Assembly (NCBI GenBank): GCA_036736205.1
Contig: DAINMX010000135.1
Coordinates: forward strand, 1 to 16,818
Reading direction: 5' to 3'
Source of the DNA: XYA12-FULL-58-9 sp001798605
Lineage (GTDB): Bacteria > Myxococcota > XYA12-FULL-58-9
Length of the DNA: 16,818 nucleotides
Numbering within the stretch: the stretch's first letter is position 1; the number at the start of each line of letters is the position of its first letter. This document shows, piece by piece, positions 7,601 to 14,017 of this stretch. Both the position numbers and the translations under genes were made by a program. The notes under the pieces were generated by a model. The model saw only the letters and a program-made list of their open reading frames with translations. It was not told the DNA's origin and made no database searches.

Positions 7601-9004
7601 CCGGTCAAGAACAACATCATGGGTGCGGTCTCTATCTCCGCAACCTCTGTGAACACCTGCGTTGTGCTCGACGACCTGAGGGTCATGTGTTGGGGGCGTG
7701 ACAGCTTCTTGGGCGATGGCGACCCCGCAAGCGTTGGTAGTGACGTGCCGGTGGAGGTGCTCTTTTGTGACTCAGGTTTCAACGATGTCACCTGCTTCGA
7801 CCCTGAGACCTGCACGACGAATGACACCCGCGCGGGCGAGACGCCATGCGGCACCAATGACCGGGGCGTCATGGAGCAAATCTGCACTGCCAATCAATGG
7901 GCCGATACCGCCACCTGCATCGAGCCCGCTGCGCTCAACCAAATTACCGCGGAGTGGGGCCATTCTTGCGCCATTCGCAGGGTCGGAGAGACTCAGTGCT
8001 GGGGCAACGACGAGTACGGGCAGCTCGGCCTGAGAAACGTTGGCGTTCTGGAGGTGCCTGGCGATGTTTGGGGGCCGCCCTCCTTCATAGAGATTTCTGC
8101 TGGCCAGGACCACACCTGCGGTCGGACCCGGGGCGGTGATGTCTACTGTTGGGGAAGCAATTATTACGGTCAACTCGGCAGTGACCTCGATGCCGGCATT
8201 GATTGGGATCGGCCCCAACCTGTGCCGGGCATCAGCAACGCGGTGCAGATTAGCGCTGGCCAGCAGCATACCTGTGCGGTTTTGACCTCGGGCAGCATCA
8301 AGTGTTGGGGGTCCCAGAGATATTGCCAAACGGGTTTCTATTCCTCTGACGACTTCCCGGGCCTCGTGCCGAACATCACCAGCGCGGTCGAAGTCGCGGC
8401 GGGCATCGAGCACACCTGTGCGCTCTTGTCCGGCGGCACGGTCAAGTGTTGGGGCATGGGTGACTCGGGGCAACTCGGCGACGACGAGTTTCAAACAGAC
8501 GTTACGGGCTATGGCGAATGTACGCCACAGACAGTGCGCAACATCACCGACGCCATCGCCATTGGCGCTGGCGGCTCGCACTCCTGTGCGGTGCTCGAGA
8601 CCGAGGGCCGGGTGCAGTGCTGGGGCGAAAACTACAGTGGTCAGCTCGGTGACGGTGGTCCCGACGACAGCGCCATTCCAATCAATGCCTGGGGTATGAC
8701 CTTGGCGGTGCGGGTTTGGGGCGGCTACGACCATACCTGCGCCTTGATGGATGATGACACCGTGAAGTGCTGGGGAGATAACACTTACGGGCAGCTCGGC
8801 AAAGGGGACACGGACCCGCGGGTGCGTCCTGTTATTGTCGACAATCTCTCCGGAGTGTTGGATGTCGCAACCGGCGGGATACACAACTGTGCGATGATGT
8901 TCTCTGGGGATGTGAAGTGCTGGGGAGACAATGAATTCGGCAAGCTTGGGGACGGTACCTTCATCTTGCGCTCGACTGCCACACCGGTTTGGTCGGAACC
9001 CTGA
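4667..9004 (+). CDS. giant exported surface protein: Cys-rich head, seven Ig-like repeats and two seven-repeat RCC1 propellers
   Basis: The 1445-residue product starts at ATG 4667, 6 nt after GGAGGG. A signal sequence (residues 1-20) ends in FQNGC, a loose lipobox, so it is probably a lipoprotein. A Cys-rich EGF-like head follows (about 31-63). Residues 72-677 hold seven Ig-like repeats with two Cys each. A linker with TSCG...C...W...C (about 678-712) leads to seven RCC1 units (about 718-1033), each a variant of HTCA...GxVxCWGxNxxGQLG. A second linker of the same type (about 1049-1086) leads to seven more RCC1 units (1091-1445). Seven RCC1 units make a full beta-propeller, so two propellers are predicted. 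The paired cysteines suggest disulfides outside the cytosol. It is the last gene of the sigma-factor operon. Ligand and role (adhesion, cell contact or predation) are unknown. Confidence 0.92.
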   Translation: MNRSLSLVAFLGVIAFQNGCGDALVGNDKTCNAVSHCHLVNGVPACDTGYVWKDPKDPNNLNCVPVNSTTLAPVIASFAATPSAAATGVATAVTWSWTYGNTPTPTPTCAIDNGVGNVTSGATTDITLTTDTVFTLTCTNSAGSDTAETTVTVVAAPVAPIIASFVATPSAAATGVATAVTWSWTYANTPTPTPTCNIDNGIGNATSGAATDITLTTDTTFTLTCANSAGSDTAETTVSVVAAPVAPVIATFTATPSAVTTSVATAVTWRWTYANTPTPAPTCAINNGVGNVTSGAATNITLTTGTTFTLSCANSAGSNTAQTTVSVVSSSVAPVIATFTATPSAVVNSQLTTVIWNWTYANSPTPTPACAISYVTGAVTNGATSNIALMADETFTLTCTNTAGSDTAQTTIVVVSAPVAPIVATFTASPTTVTTGVPTAVTWAWTYANTPTPAPTCVVAPGVGTLTNGTVTNITLTTNATFTITCINSAGSDTEQTIVETVAAPVAPVIAGFSVAPSSVTIGVATPVTWVWTYAYTPTPTPTCTIDNGVGTVTSGTTTNITLIEDTTFLLICTNIAGSSSGWEVTVGVVAAPVAPIIGTFAVTPSAVTMGVATNLTWTWTYTNSPSPAPVCTINNGVGTVTSGAVTNMTLATDTDFTLTCTNSAGNDTAQAMVSAVCEEGATRRGSTSCGPTGAVFEQECIGGAWEDTANCIVMPVVTVGRSNTCVVYAGQARCWGYNDYAQLGDGTRESRHAPVLSNIDGYVQRMSPGFGAFCAALDDGTLQCVGRNAEGQLALGDTVPRDYLSVVPGLGVQAAAGSEHTCAIDAAGDVWCWGQNDDGQLGSGTTPSLVPKKVTGITGAIEVGSDYDDTCALLAGGVVKCWGWLAGGTKNTVIAANAVTMDVGDYKVCAVMTNGDVQCTGFGTSSTPVSMGFTSAVDVAVGSGHVCAVLANGEVWCWGDDLWYQFGTGPGNQSSDQPVKNNIMGAVSISATSVNTCVVLDDLRVMCWGRDSFLGDGDPASVGSDVPVEVLFCDSGFNDVTCFDPETCTTNDTRAGETPCGTNDRGVMEQICTANQWADTATCIEPAALNQITAEWGHSCAIRRVGETQCWGNDEYGQLGLRNVGVLEVPGDVWGPPSFIEISAGQDHTCGRTRGGDVYCWGSNYYGQLGSDLDAGIDWDRPQPVPGISNAVQISAGQQHTCAVLTSGSIKCWGSQRYCQTGFYSSDDFPGLVPNITSAVEVAAGIEHTCALLSGGTVKCWGMGDSGQLGDDEFQTDVTGYGECTPQTVRNITDAIAIGAGGSHSCAVLETEGRVQCWGENYSGQLGDGGPDDSAIPINAWGMTLAVRVWGGYDHTCALMDDDTVKCWGDNTYGQLGKGDTDPRVRPVIVDNLSGVLDVATGGIHNCAMMFSGDVKCWGDNEFGKLGDGTFILRSTATPVWSEP
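4880..6697 (+). repeat. seven tandem 261-bp repeats encoding Ig-like domains
   Basis: Units begin at 4880, 5141, 5402, 5663, 5924, 6185 and 6449. All are 87 codons except the sixth, which has 88. Each begins AP(V/I)I, has WxWTY(A)NTPTPTPTC and ends FTLTCxNSAGSDTA...VVAAPV. Units 1 and 2 are almost identical in DNA, while units 4 and 6 have drifted most, a sign of recent local duplication. Two conserved Cys per unit (PTC and LTC) could form the intradomain disulfide. Confidence 0.9.
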
Positions 9005-9090
9005 GGAAACCGTAACCTCGAGAAGTATCACGCCGCCCTCCGCATCTCCTCCAAAATCGCAGTTCGATAATCGTCCGAGAGGGGACCAAT

Positions 9091-9119
9091 TTGTTCGACC
9101 ATAGATATTTGTTCATTAT
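9091..9119 (+). promoter_or_regulatory. candidate hipBA promoter
   Basis: The stretch just upstream of hipB is AT-rich compared with its surroundings. TTGTTC at 9091-9096 and CATTAT at 9114-9119 are 17 bp apart and resemble -35 and -10 boxes (three and four matches of six). TTTGTTC is repeated 18 bp later at 9108-9114. The assignment rests on spacing and position only. Confidence 0.25.
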
Positions 9120-9124
9120 TCTTG

Positions 9125-9158
9125 CCAAATATTGGTTTATTGGTCAGAATATTAACCA
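9125..9158 (+). promoter_or_regulatory. candidate HipB operator, inverted repeats before hipB
   Basis: CCAAATATTGG (9125-9135) is a near-palindrome. TGGTT (9133-9137) and AACCA (9154-9158) form a second, perfect inverted pair, and ATTGGT is repeated directly at 9131 and 9139. HipB-type antitoxins repress their own operon by binding such short inverted repeats, so these lie where an operator is expected. The actual site is inferred. Confidence 0.35.
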
Positions 9159-9160
9159 TT

Positions 9161-9481
9161 ATGGCACGAAAAACAACAGTACAACTTCCCGCCTTGAGAC
9201 GTCTCCTGAAAGAACTGGGAGAAAACATGAAGCTGGCTCGTTTGCGTCGAAAGCTTTCGGCTCAACTTGTGGCCGAGAGAGCGGGCATGTCCCGAACGAC
9301 GTTACGTGCGATTGAAAACGGTGAAGCCGGGGTGACCCTTGGGGCATACGCTAATGTGCTCATGTGCCTGGGCCTTGAAAATGACCTCGCACGCATTGGC
9401 CGCGATGACGAACTGGGTCGAAAGATTCAGGACGCCGGACTCTCAACCAAAGCGCGGGCTGTGCAAAAGGTACCGCTATGA
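9161..9481 (+). CDS. hipB: HipB-like antitoxin, XRE-family DNA-binding protein
   Basis: The 106-residue product carries an XRE helix-turn-helix at residues 33-52 (SAQLVAERAGMSRTTLRAIE) inside a typical five-helix domain (about 11-78: LKELGENMKLARLRRKLS...LGLENDLARI). It would bind and inhibit the HipA kinase and repress the operon. ATG 9161 is chosen because the family's first helix begins before the internal ATG 9227; that later ATG has the better ribosome-binding site (GGGAG at 9217-9221), so a shorter form is possible. An upstream ATG at 9122 would add residues that run through the putative operator. The gene overlaps hipA by ATGA, the usual order of antitoxin then toxin. Confidence 0.87.
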   Translation: MARKTTVQLPALRRLLKELGENMKLARLRRKLSAQLVAERAGMSRTTLRAIENGEAGVTLGAYANVLMCLGLENDLARIGRDDELGRKIQDAGLSTKARAVQKVPL

Positions 9482-10752
9482 GCAAGAGCGCTCAGCTTAG
9501 CATTGAGGTTTGGGCAGATTGGGCAACACTTGGTGGCCCCACTTTTATGGGAACGCTTTTCGCAACGCCAGCGCGAGGCAAAGAGATCTATTCTTTTGAG
9601 TATGATCAAAACTGGATCAAGGGCCCAGATGCGCAGACTCTCGATCCTTCGTTGACTCTTTTCGAAGGACCTCAGTACGCTCCGGCCGGTCAGGACAACT
9701 TCGGAATTTTTTTGGATTCCTGTCCAGATCGTTGGGGGCGTATGTTGATGCAACGTCGTGAGGCTCAACTGGCGCGTGAGGAAAACCGTCGAGAACGCAA
9801 GCTGCTTGAATCGGACTATCTTCTTGGTGTTCACGACAGCCATCGCATGGGCGGGTTAAGATATCGAACATCAAAAAATGGCCCTTTTCTCAACGACAAT
9901 CAGTATCTCGCTTCACCGCCTTGGACCTCACTTAGGGAACTTGAACAAGTTAGTCTCAATCTGGAACGTGACGACGCTTCCGATGATCCCAACTATTCGA
10001 ATTGGCTTAAAATGCTGATAGTTCCAGGCAGCTCTCTTGGTGGAGCGAGGCCCAAAGCCAGTGTGCTTGATGACAAGGGAGCTTTGTGGATCGCCAAGTT
10101 TCCGAGCCGCCGAGATGATGATGATGTTGGAGCGTGGGAGGAAGTTGCGCATGCGCTTGCTAGGCGCGCGGGCGTACAGGTCCCTGCCACTTCAACCCGC
10201 ACATTTGCCCGCAAGCATCATACCTTTTTGTCCAAGCGCTTTGATCGTACCAACGACGGCAAGAGACTGCATTTCGCATCAGCGATGACGCTTTTGCAGC
10301 GCAGCGACGGCGACGATGCCGCCTCAGGCGTCAGTTATCTGGAGTTGGCCGAGTTACTCATAAGATCAGGATCACAGACAGATCAAGATTTGGAAGAGCT
10401 CTGGAGACGTATCGTATTCTTTATCAGCATTTCCAATACCGACGACCATCTCCGTAACCATGGTTTCCTTCTCGAATCAGAAGGTTGGACCCTTGCCCCA
10501 GCCTACGATATCAATCCCACAGCTCACAGCGCCGGACTGGGGCTCAACATTTCCGAAACCGACAACTCACAGAATCTGGAACTCGCGCTTGAAGTGGCTC
10601 ACTACTTTAGGGTGAGCCATTCCCGCGCGGAAGAGATTGTCAGCCATGTTGTCAAGGTAGTTCGCGGCTGGCCGCAAGTCGCAAAGGGCTGTGGAATTCC
10701 CAAAAGCGAGCAAAATCGTATGGAATCAGCTTTCGACTGTGCTCGACATTGA
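9478..10752 (+). CDS. hipA: HipA-like serine/threonine kinase toxin
   Basis: The product has 424 residues, close to the usual 400-440. The Gly-rich loop GSSLGGARPKA (184-194) corresponds to the HipA loop with the autophosphorylated Ser. WIAKFPS gives the ATP-binding Lys (207). NTDDHLRN (320-327) is the kinase catalytic loop, with Asp 322 and Asn 327 in the places of Asp309 and Asn314 of E. coli HipA. PAYDINP supplies the metal-binding Asp 344. All key residues are present, so it is likely active. Known HipA proteins phosphorylate an aminoacyl-tRNA synthetase (GltX for E. coli HipA) and stop growth; the target here is unknown. It is translationally coupled to hipB by ATGA. Immediately downstream is the tail of an unrelated M48 peptidase gene. 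Confidence 0.93.
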   Translation: MSKSAQLSIEVWADWATLGGPTFMGTLFATPARGKEIYSFEYDQNWIKGPDAQTLDPSLTLFEGPQYAPAGQDNFGIFLDSCPDRWGRMLMQRREAQLAREENRRERKLLESDYLLGVHDSHRMGGLRYRTSKNGPFLNDNQYLASPPWTSLRELEQVSLNLERDDASDDPNYSNWLKMLIVPGSSLGGARPKASVLDDKGALWIAKFPSRRDDDDVGAWEEVAHALARRAGVQVPATSTRTFARKHHTFLSKRFDRTNDGKRLHFASAMTLLQRSDGDDAASGVSYLELAELLIRSGSQTDQDLEELWRRIVFFISISNTDDHLRNHGFLLESEGWTLAPAYDINPTAHSAGLGLNISETDNSQNLELALEVAHYFRVSHSRAEEIVSHVVKVVRGWPQVAKGCGIPKSEQNRMESAFDCARH

Positions 10753-10759
10753 TTTCCCT

Positions 10760-10921
10760 CTGTTTGTCGTCAACCCGTTCGGCACCATGGAGACCGCGTC
10801 GTGGCTCTTCTCGACACACCCCGCGACGGCCGAGCGAGTGCGCCGCCTCCGCGAAATCTCCCGAGAAAGCTATCGCGGCACCATCAGGGGCGATCGTGCA
10901 CTTTCGCCTGGATACCGGTAG
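10760..10921 (+). pseudogene. C-terminal remnant of an M48 (HtpX-like) metallopeptidase
   Basis: The frame LFVVNPFGTME...LFSTHPATAERVRRLREIS, ending at TAG 10919-10921, matches the last 35 or so residues of HtpX/M48 peptidases, which end with a (L)FIVNP...LFSTHPPTEERI.RLR block. The membrane helices and the zinc-binding HExxH are absent, and no start exists for the fragment. The homologous stretch begins 8 bp after the hipA stop, so the rest of the gene was lost, most simply when the hipBA segment arrived. No other M48 piece was seen upstream of hipB. Confidence 0.7.
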
Positions 10922-11092
10922 GTCACACAAGGGCGGGTCACGAGCAGAGGCTCGCGGGAGGTCGATGACGTTCATGGGCGACTCCTTTCGACGACCCCGG
11001 GGGCCCGCTGGCCGGGTGTTGACAGAAAGTCCTTGTTACGATTGCGGTGCTTCTTGCCGTCCTCGGTCTCCACGGTCTCCACGGCACCGATG
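10922..11092 (-). pseudogene. remnants of two coupled minus-strand genes
   Basis: On the minus strand an open frame enters at 11092, where the 339-bp repeat ends. It reads IGAVETVETEDGKKHRN and stops at TGA (10972-10974). That stop overlaps ATG 10975 of a second frame (MNVIDLPRASARDPPL), which has a good AAAGGAG ribosome-binding site six bases before it. ATGA coupling plus a strong site suggests the end of one real gene and the start of another. The second frame then runs antisense through the M48 remnant, so only its first 15-18 codons may be original. Neither gene was identified. Confidence 0.3.
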
Positions 11093-11431
11093 TAGTGTTG
11101 GTCGAGCCGACGTGCTATCTGCACATGCATGCATTCACAGCTAGAGCCTTCGGCGTCCGCTACAAGCACGTTCTGGCCATCAAGTCGTCGTTGGCTCCAG
11201 GTGGGAGTCTTTGCCACACTGTTCATCACAGCCGCCTGCACTGTGACTCACACCCCTGGGAGGCGCGATCCGTTTGTCGGACTCGGGCGCCCAGCACCGT
11301 CAAGCTTCAAGACGCTGAAGGTCGCGCTGGCGTTCTCGGAGAATACCAAGCAGTTGCTTGAGCTGTTGCGCAAGAACCAAGCGCTCGCGATGGAGCACGG
11401 TGTTACTCCGGACCCCGAGGCGGCCGGCAGC
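11093..11431 (+). repeat. 339-bp direct repeat, left copy
   Basis: It aligns without gaps to 14684-15022 (constant offset 3591) with about 15 mismatches by eye, roughly 95-96 percent identical. The copy starts at TAGTGTTGG and stops at GGCCGGCAGC, where the two sequences diverge abruptly. It holds the leader and first 100 codons of the lipoprotein gene that is intact at the right copy. Confidence 0.93.
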
Positions 11432-11455
11432 ATCGGCTTGGCGCGTGTGCAATGA
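11129..11455 (+). pseudogene. truncated copy of the lipoprotein gene at 14720
   Basis: This frame encodes 108 residues. The first 101 copy the N-terminus of the downstream lipoprotein: same leader, lipobox ITAAC with Cys 37, and LKVALAFSENTKQLLELL. Six unrelated codons (GLARVQ approximately) then lead to a TGA. The FlgO/CsgG-like C-terminal domain is absent. Mismatches with the intact copy do not break the frame and several are conservative, so it could still be made as a short exported lipoprotein; a decaying duplicate is more likely. It faces the minus-strand orphan gene, whose stop is 35 bp away. Confidence 0.65.
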
Positions 11456-11490
11456 CCAGTATGTCCAGCCACAGGCTGTTCAAACGCAAT

Positions 11491-13518
11491 TCACAGATCG
11501 AGAATCACATCTGGTTTGAGAATTCTTCCCCATCGCCTGAACCCCTTAATTCCTAAACCCGACCAGTGCTTTTTGGCCTCGGCCTCAGACAGGGGTTCGA
11601 GCAAGGCACTCTTCTTCACCATCCTTTTGAAAGCATCGTCCAGTGGGATCGCACCATCATAGGGCTCGTCGATTGACTCCGCGCCGAACTTGGCGCCGGC
11701 TCCCGCATAGAGCATGTCAAAACGCAACTTATTGTTTGAGTGTGACAACGGCGTTTCCATAAAAGCGCGAGAGGGAACTCGTCCAACAGTGCCGACTTTC
11801 ATTTGATAGCCAATATTGGCTATGCAAGCGGCGTATTTCCCCGCTTGCTTGCTGCCCGTTTTGATCGCCTGTTCGCGCGCCAAAAATCCGGCCATCCAGA
11901 AATGATATGGTTTGCCCGTATCAAATGTCTTTTTGACGTTGGGCGGGAGTGAGTATTGCAGCCCTCGGTTAGCCAGCCGCCCGTCCAAGACATTCATGCC
12001 CAATGCCAACGTTTGCAGAGCAACACCGAATTCAGTAGCCGATTCCCCCGCAAGTCCTACCAACATGCCTCCGGTGGCAGTTCCCCCAATGGCAAACAGT
12101 CCGAGTATGTCCCATGTCTTGTCGTATGCAGAGGCCTCGCTTTCACCCACGTCCAGAAACGATTGACGCAGATCCTCAAAAACATGAGCGCCTTGTTTCG
12201 GACCGTTTTCGAGGTGGTCAATGACCTTCCTTGCTGCCCTGTTCAGCCCTTTGTAGTAAACGACGTTCGAGAAGACCTTTCGAATCAAGTCCGGCCTCGT
12301 GAAATTGCCGTTCATTCCGATCTTCGGATACTCCTTGAGGCTCGCCGGATTCATCTTGTCCAAGATATCCAACAAAGCGCGAGAGCATTTGTGCGCATGC
12401 CAAGGACAATACAGGGCGCTCACAGCAAAAGCCTGGGCACGCGCCGATTCTATTTGACTGTCATAGTTGCCCGCCATCTCGCGTTGTCGTTGGGTCTTGC
12501 CATCGTTACTTGGTCTGATCTCGTTCAATCGATTGTCTGCGAGACGGAACAGTTCCCCAACGCTCTCTGCAGTGTAGTGGTGCTCTGCCGCTTCAAGATG
12601 GGCTCGGTAGGTGTCATTGCTGTCTAGGTGTTTGTTCAATCCACAGAAATTTTTCGGCCGATAAAGGGCATATTCTCGAACGGACACATATGGCGCCATC
12701 GAGCATTGCCACGGAGGTTGCTGGGAGCGACAACTCAGTACTTCAGACGTCTTCCCGTGCCGAACCATGGTGGCGAATGCTTCATGGTTCAATTGGAAAT
12801 AGCGTTCGCCATAATTGTCTGCCCACACGAGAAATGAGAGCTTCTTCAAATCGATATTGTCGATGTTCTCTCTGATGAATTCATCAGGAATGCCTGTCTT
12901 TGACAAGACGACGGAGCAATCCTCGTTTGACTCAACAACGGCCCCAAAGTTAGTCTTCGAATCGTCAACCACAGCACAGGACTCATTTCGCCGTTCCGAG
13001 TTTGTGTTCGGGGCCTTGGGATCTAAGAGCATGTCACGCAAAGCGGCTGCCTCAGCATTGGAAACAAACAACTCTGACTTGCCTTCACTTGCTGTCGTTT
13101 CAGCGTTTTGGCCAGGAGGTATTGTCGATCGTTGGTCGCGCTCACAATTCAAAGATGAGACTTGGTTGAATTGGCTGTTTTGAGTAGTCGAGGCGACATC
13201 CTCAGGGGGCGCGGTCGACAATTCTTTGGCCCGTTTGTACAGTTCGAGCAGCGACAGCTTCTCGCCGACGACATCGACGTAGGAAGAATGGAGGATACGT
13301 ACTATCCACTCGGCACTTGTTGCGTTTCCAAGGTCCCGTCCCCGAAACCCGCCGGATTCGAAGGCCTCAATAATTTCGACAGTCGGCGTCTCGAATGCGG
13401 TCTCTCCCAAAATGTTGGGCAAGTCGTCGACGGCTTGCCCGAAATCCCAAAGCAATTCGGCTTGGGAACGATTCTGTTTGAAACCAACATTCGCCATCTT
13501 GACGTCCGTCCATGCCAT
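11491..13518 (-). CDS. large protein of unknown function, orphan gene between the direct repeats
   Basis: From ATG 13518 the product has 675 residues. A GTG at 13548 gives 685, and ATG 13497 gives 668; none has a clear ribosome-binding site. Numbered from the GTG, residues 18-110 look like a compact helical domain. Residues 111-225 form a polar Ser/Thr/Asn/Glu-rich linker with little order. Residues 226-480 contain many Cys, His and Trp, including CPWHAHKC (381-388), a possible metal site. A hydrophobic Gly-rich segment (481-500, ILGLFAIGGTATGGMLVGLA) could insert in a membrane. The C-terminal 180 residues are basic and end LKPDVILDL. There is no signal peptide. Base use looks more AT-rich than the surface-protein genes, which hints at transfer. 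No family was recognised; an effector or defence role is speculation from its context. Confidence 0.72.
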   Translation of the reverse strand: MAWTDVKMANVGFKQNRSQAELLWDFGQAVDDLPNILGETAFETPTVEIIEAFESGGFRGRDLGNATSAEWIVRILHSSYVDVVGEKLSLLELYKRAKELSTAPPEDVASTTQNSQFNQVSSLNCERDQRSTIPPGQNAETTASEGKSELFVSNAEAAALRDMLLDPKAPNTNSERRNESCAVVDDSKTNFGAVVESNEDCSVVLSKTGIPDEFIRENIDNIDLKKLSFLVWADNYGERYFQLNHEAFATMVRHGKTSEVLSCRSQQPPWQCSMAPYVSVREYALYRPKNFCGLNKHLDSNDTYRAHLEAAEHHYTAESVGELFRLADNRLNEIRPSNDGKTQRQREMAGNYDSQIESARAQAFAVSALYCPWHAHKCSRALLDILDKMNPASLKEYPKIGMNGNFTRPDLIRKVFSNVVYYKGLNRAARKVIDHLENGPKQGAHVFEDLRQSFLDVGESEASAYDKTWDILGLFAIGGTATGGMLVGLAGESATEFGVALQTLALGMNVLDGRLANRGLQYSLPPNVKKTFDTGKPYHFWMAGFLAREQAIKTGSKQAGKYAACIANIGYQMKVGTVGRVPSRAFMETPLSHSNNKLRFDMLYAGAGAKFGAESIDEPYDGAIPLDDAFKRMVKKSALLEPLSEAEAKKHWSGLGIKGFRRWGRILKPDVILDL

Positions 13519-13548
13519 CGTGAGGCATCCACACCGGGTGCGGACCAC

Positions 13549-14017
13549 CTACGAGGTTCTCATGTTATCACCGGGTGTGATCAACGACAACGACTCTTAC
13601 GTTCGTAGCGTACGTAGTCGGCGACAGCGTGACGTTGTGGCGGGTGAACCGTCGCTTCACCTGCCTTTCATCGGGCGCTCCCGCGGATGAAATGGCGCTC
13701 TTTGTCGCGTTACGTGAGTCAACCCCTGATGCCCTGACGCGGATTCATTTGAGTCAGAGCCCGGCAAGCTACTCGAGATCTGTGTCGATGCCGAGCATCG
13801 AGCCTGCCACCAACGCAAAGGTACCCCAACCTCCCAGCACTCGACTCGGACACATCTGTGCCTCAGAGCTGCCAGCGGGGTGATTCAAGGGCCTTGGTGC
13901 CGCCGGAAGGCCCCGGCCGCGTACGCGGCGGCAGTGGGTGGCAACCGTAAGGGCTGTAATTTCGATCACTTGCATAACGACCTTGACTGACCCCTCTCCC
14001 GGTGATCGTGTCTCCGC
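13549..14017. other. non-coding gap with inverted repeats
   Basis: No convincing gene is seen here. CGACT (13591-13595) pairs with AGTCG (13616-13620) around an ACGT-rich loop. A denser cluster follows: CAAGG/CCTTG at 13886-13896, TGCCGCCG (13898-13905) with CGGCGGCA (13926-13933), and the perfect 14-bp palindrome GCCGCGTACGCGGC at 13916-13929. There is no T-run that would mark a standard terminator. Long minus-strand frames across it are antisense artefacts. Confidence 0.5.
13886..13933. repeat. nested GC-rich inverted repeats
   Basis: Several mutually exclusive stems lie within 48 bp: CAAGG-G-CCTTG, GGCC-CC-GGCC (13909-13918), the palindrome at 13916-13929 and the outer TGCCGCCG/CGGCGGCA pair. 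Such a cluster may be a REP-like element, a mobile element end or a regulatory structure ahead of the gene at 14018. Confidence 0.45.

Noticed and set aside
8985..9012. CGGTTT / AAACCG hairpin over the end of the RCC1 gene as a terminator
   Set aside because: The loop is 16 nt long and no T-run follows.
7772..9031. 419-codon minus-strand open frame
   Set aside because: It is antisense to the RCC1 repeats. High-GC codon bias of the true gene suppresses stops on this strand, and the product shows no domain.
9028..9100. Short minus-strand peptide reading MVEQIGPLSDDYRTAILEE
   Set aside because: It looks protein-like, but it is only 24 codons long and without a ribosome-binding site or recognisable family, so it cannot be told from chance.
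11023..11092. Resemblance of GAVETVETEDGKKHRN to the E-x-E-Q-T-E-x-G-x-x-x-RN segment of inorganic pyrophosphatases
   Set aside because: Only about 16 residues match, the following sequence diverges, and the frame ends too early; too short to name the gene.
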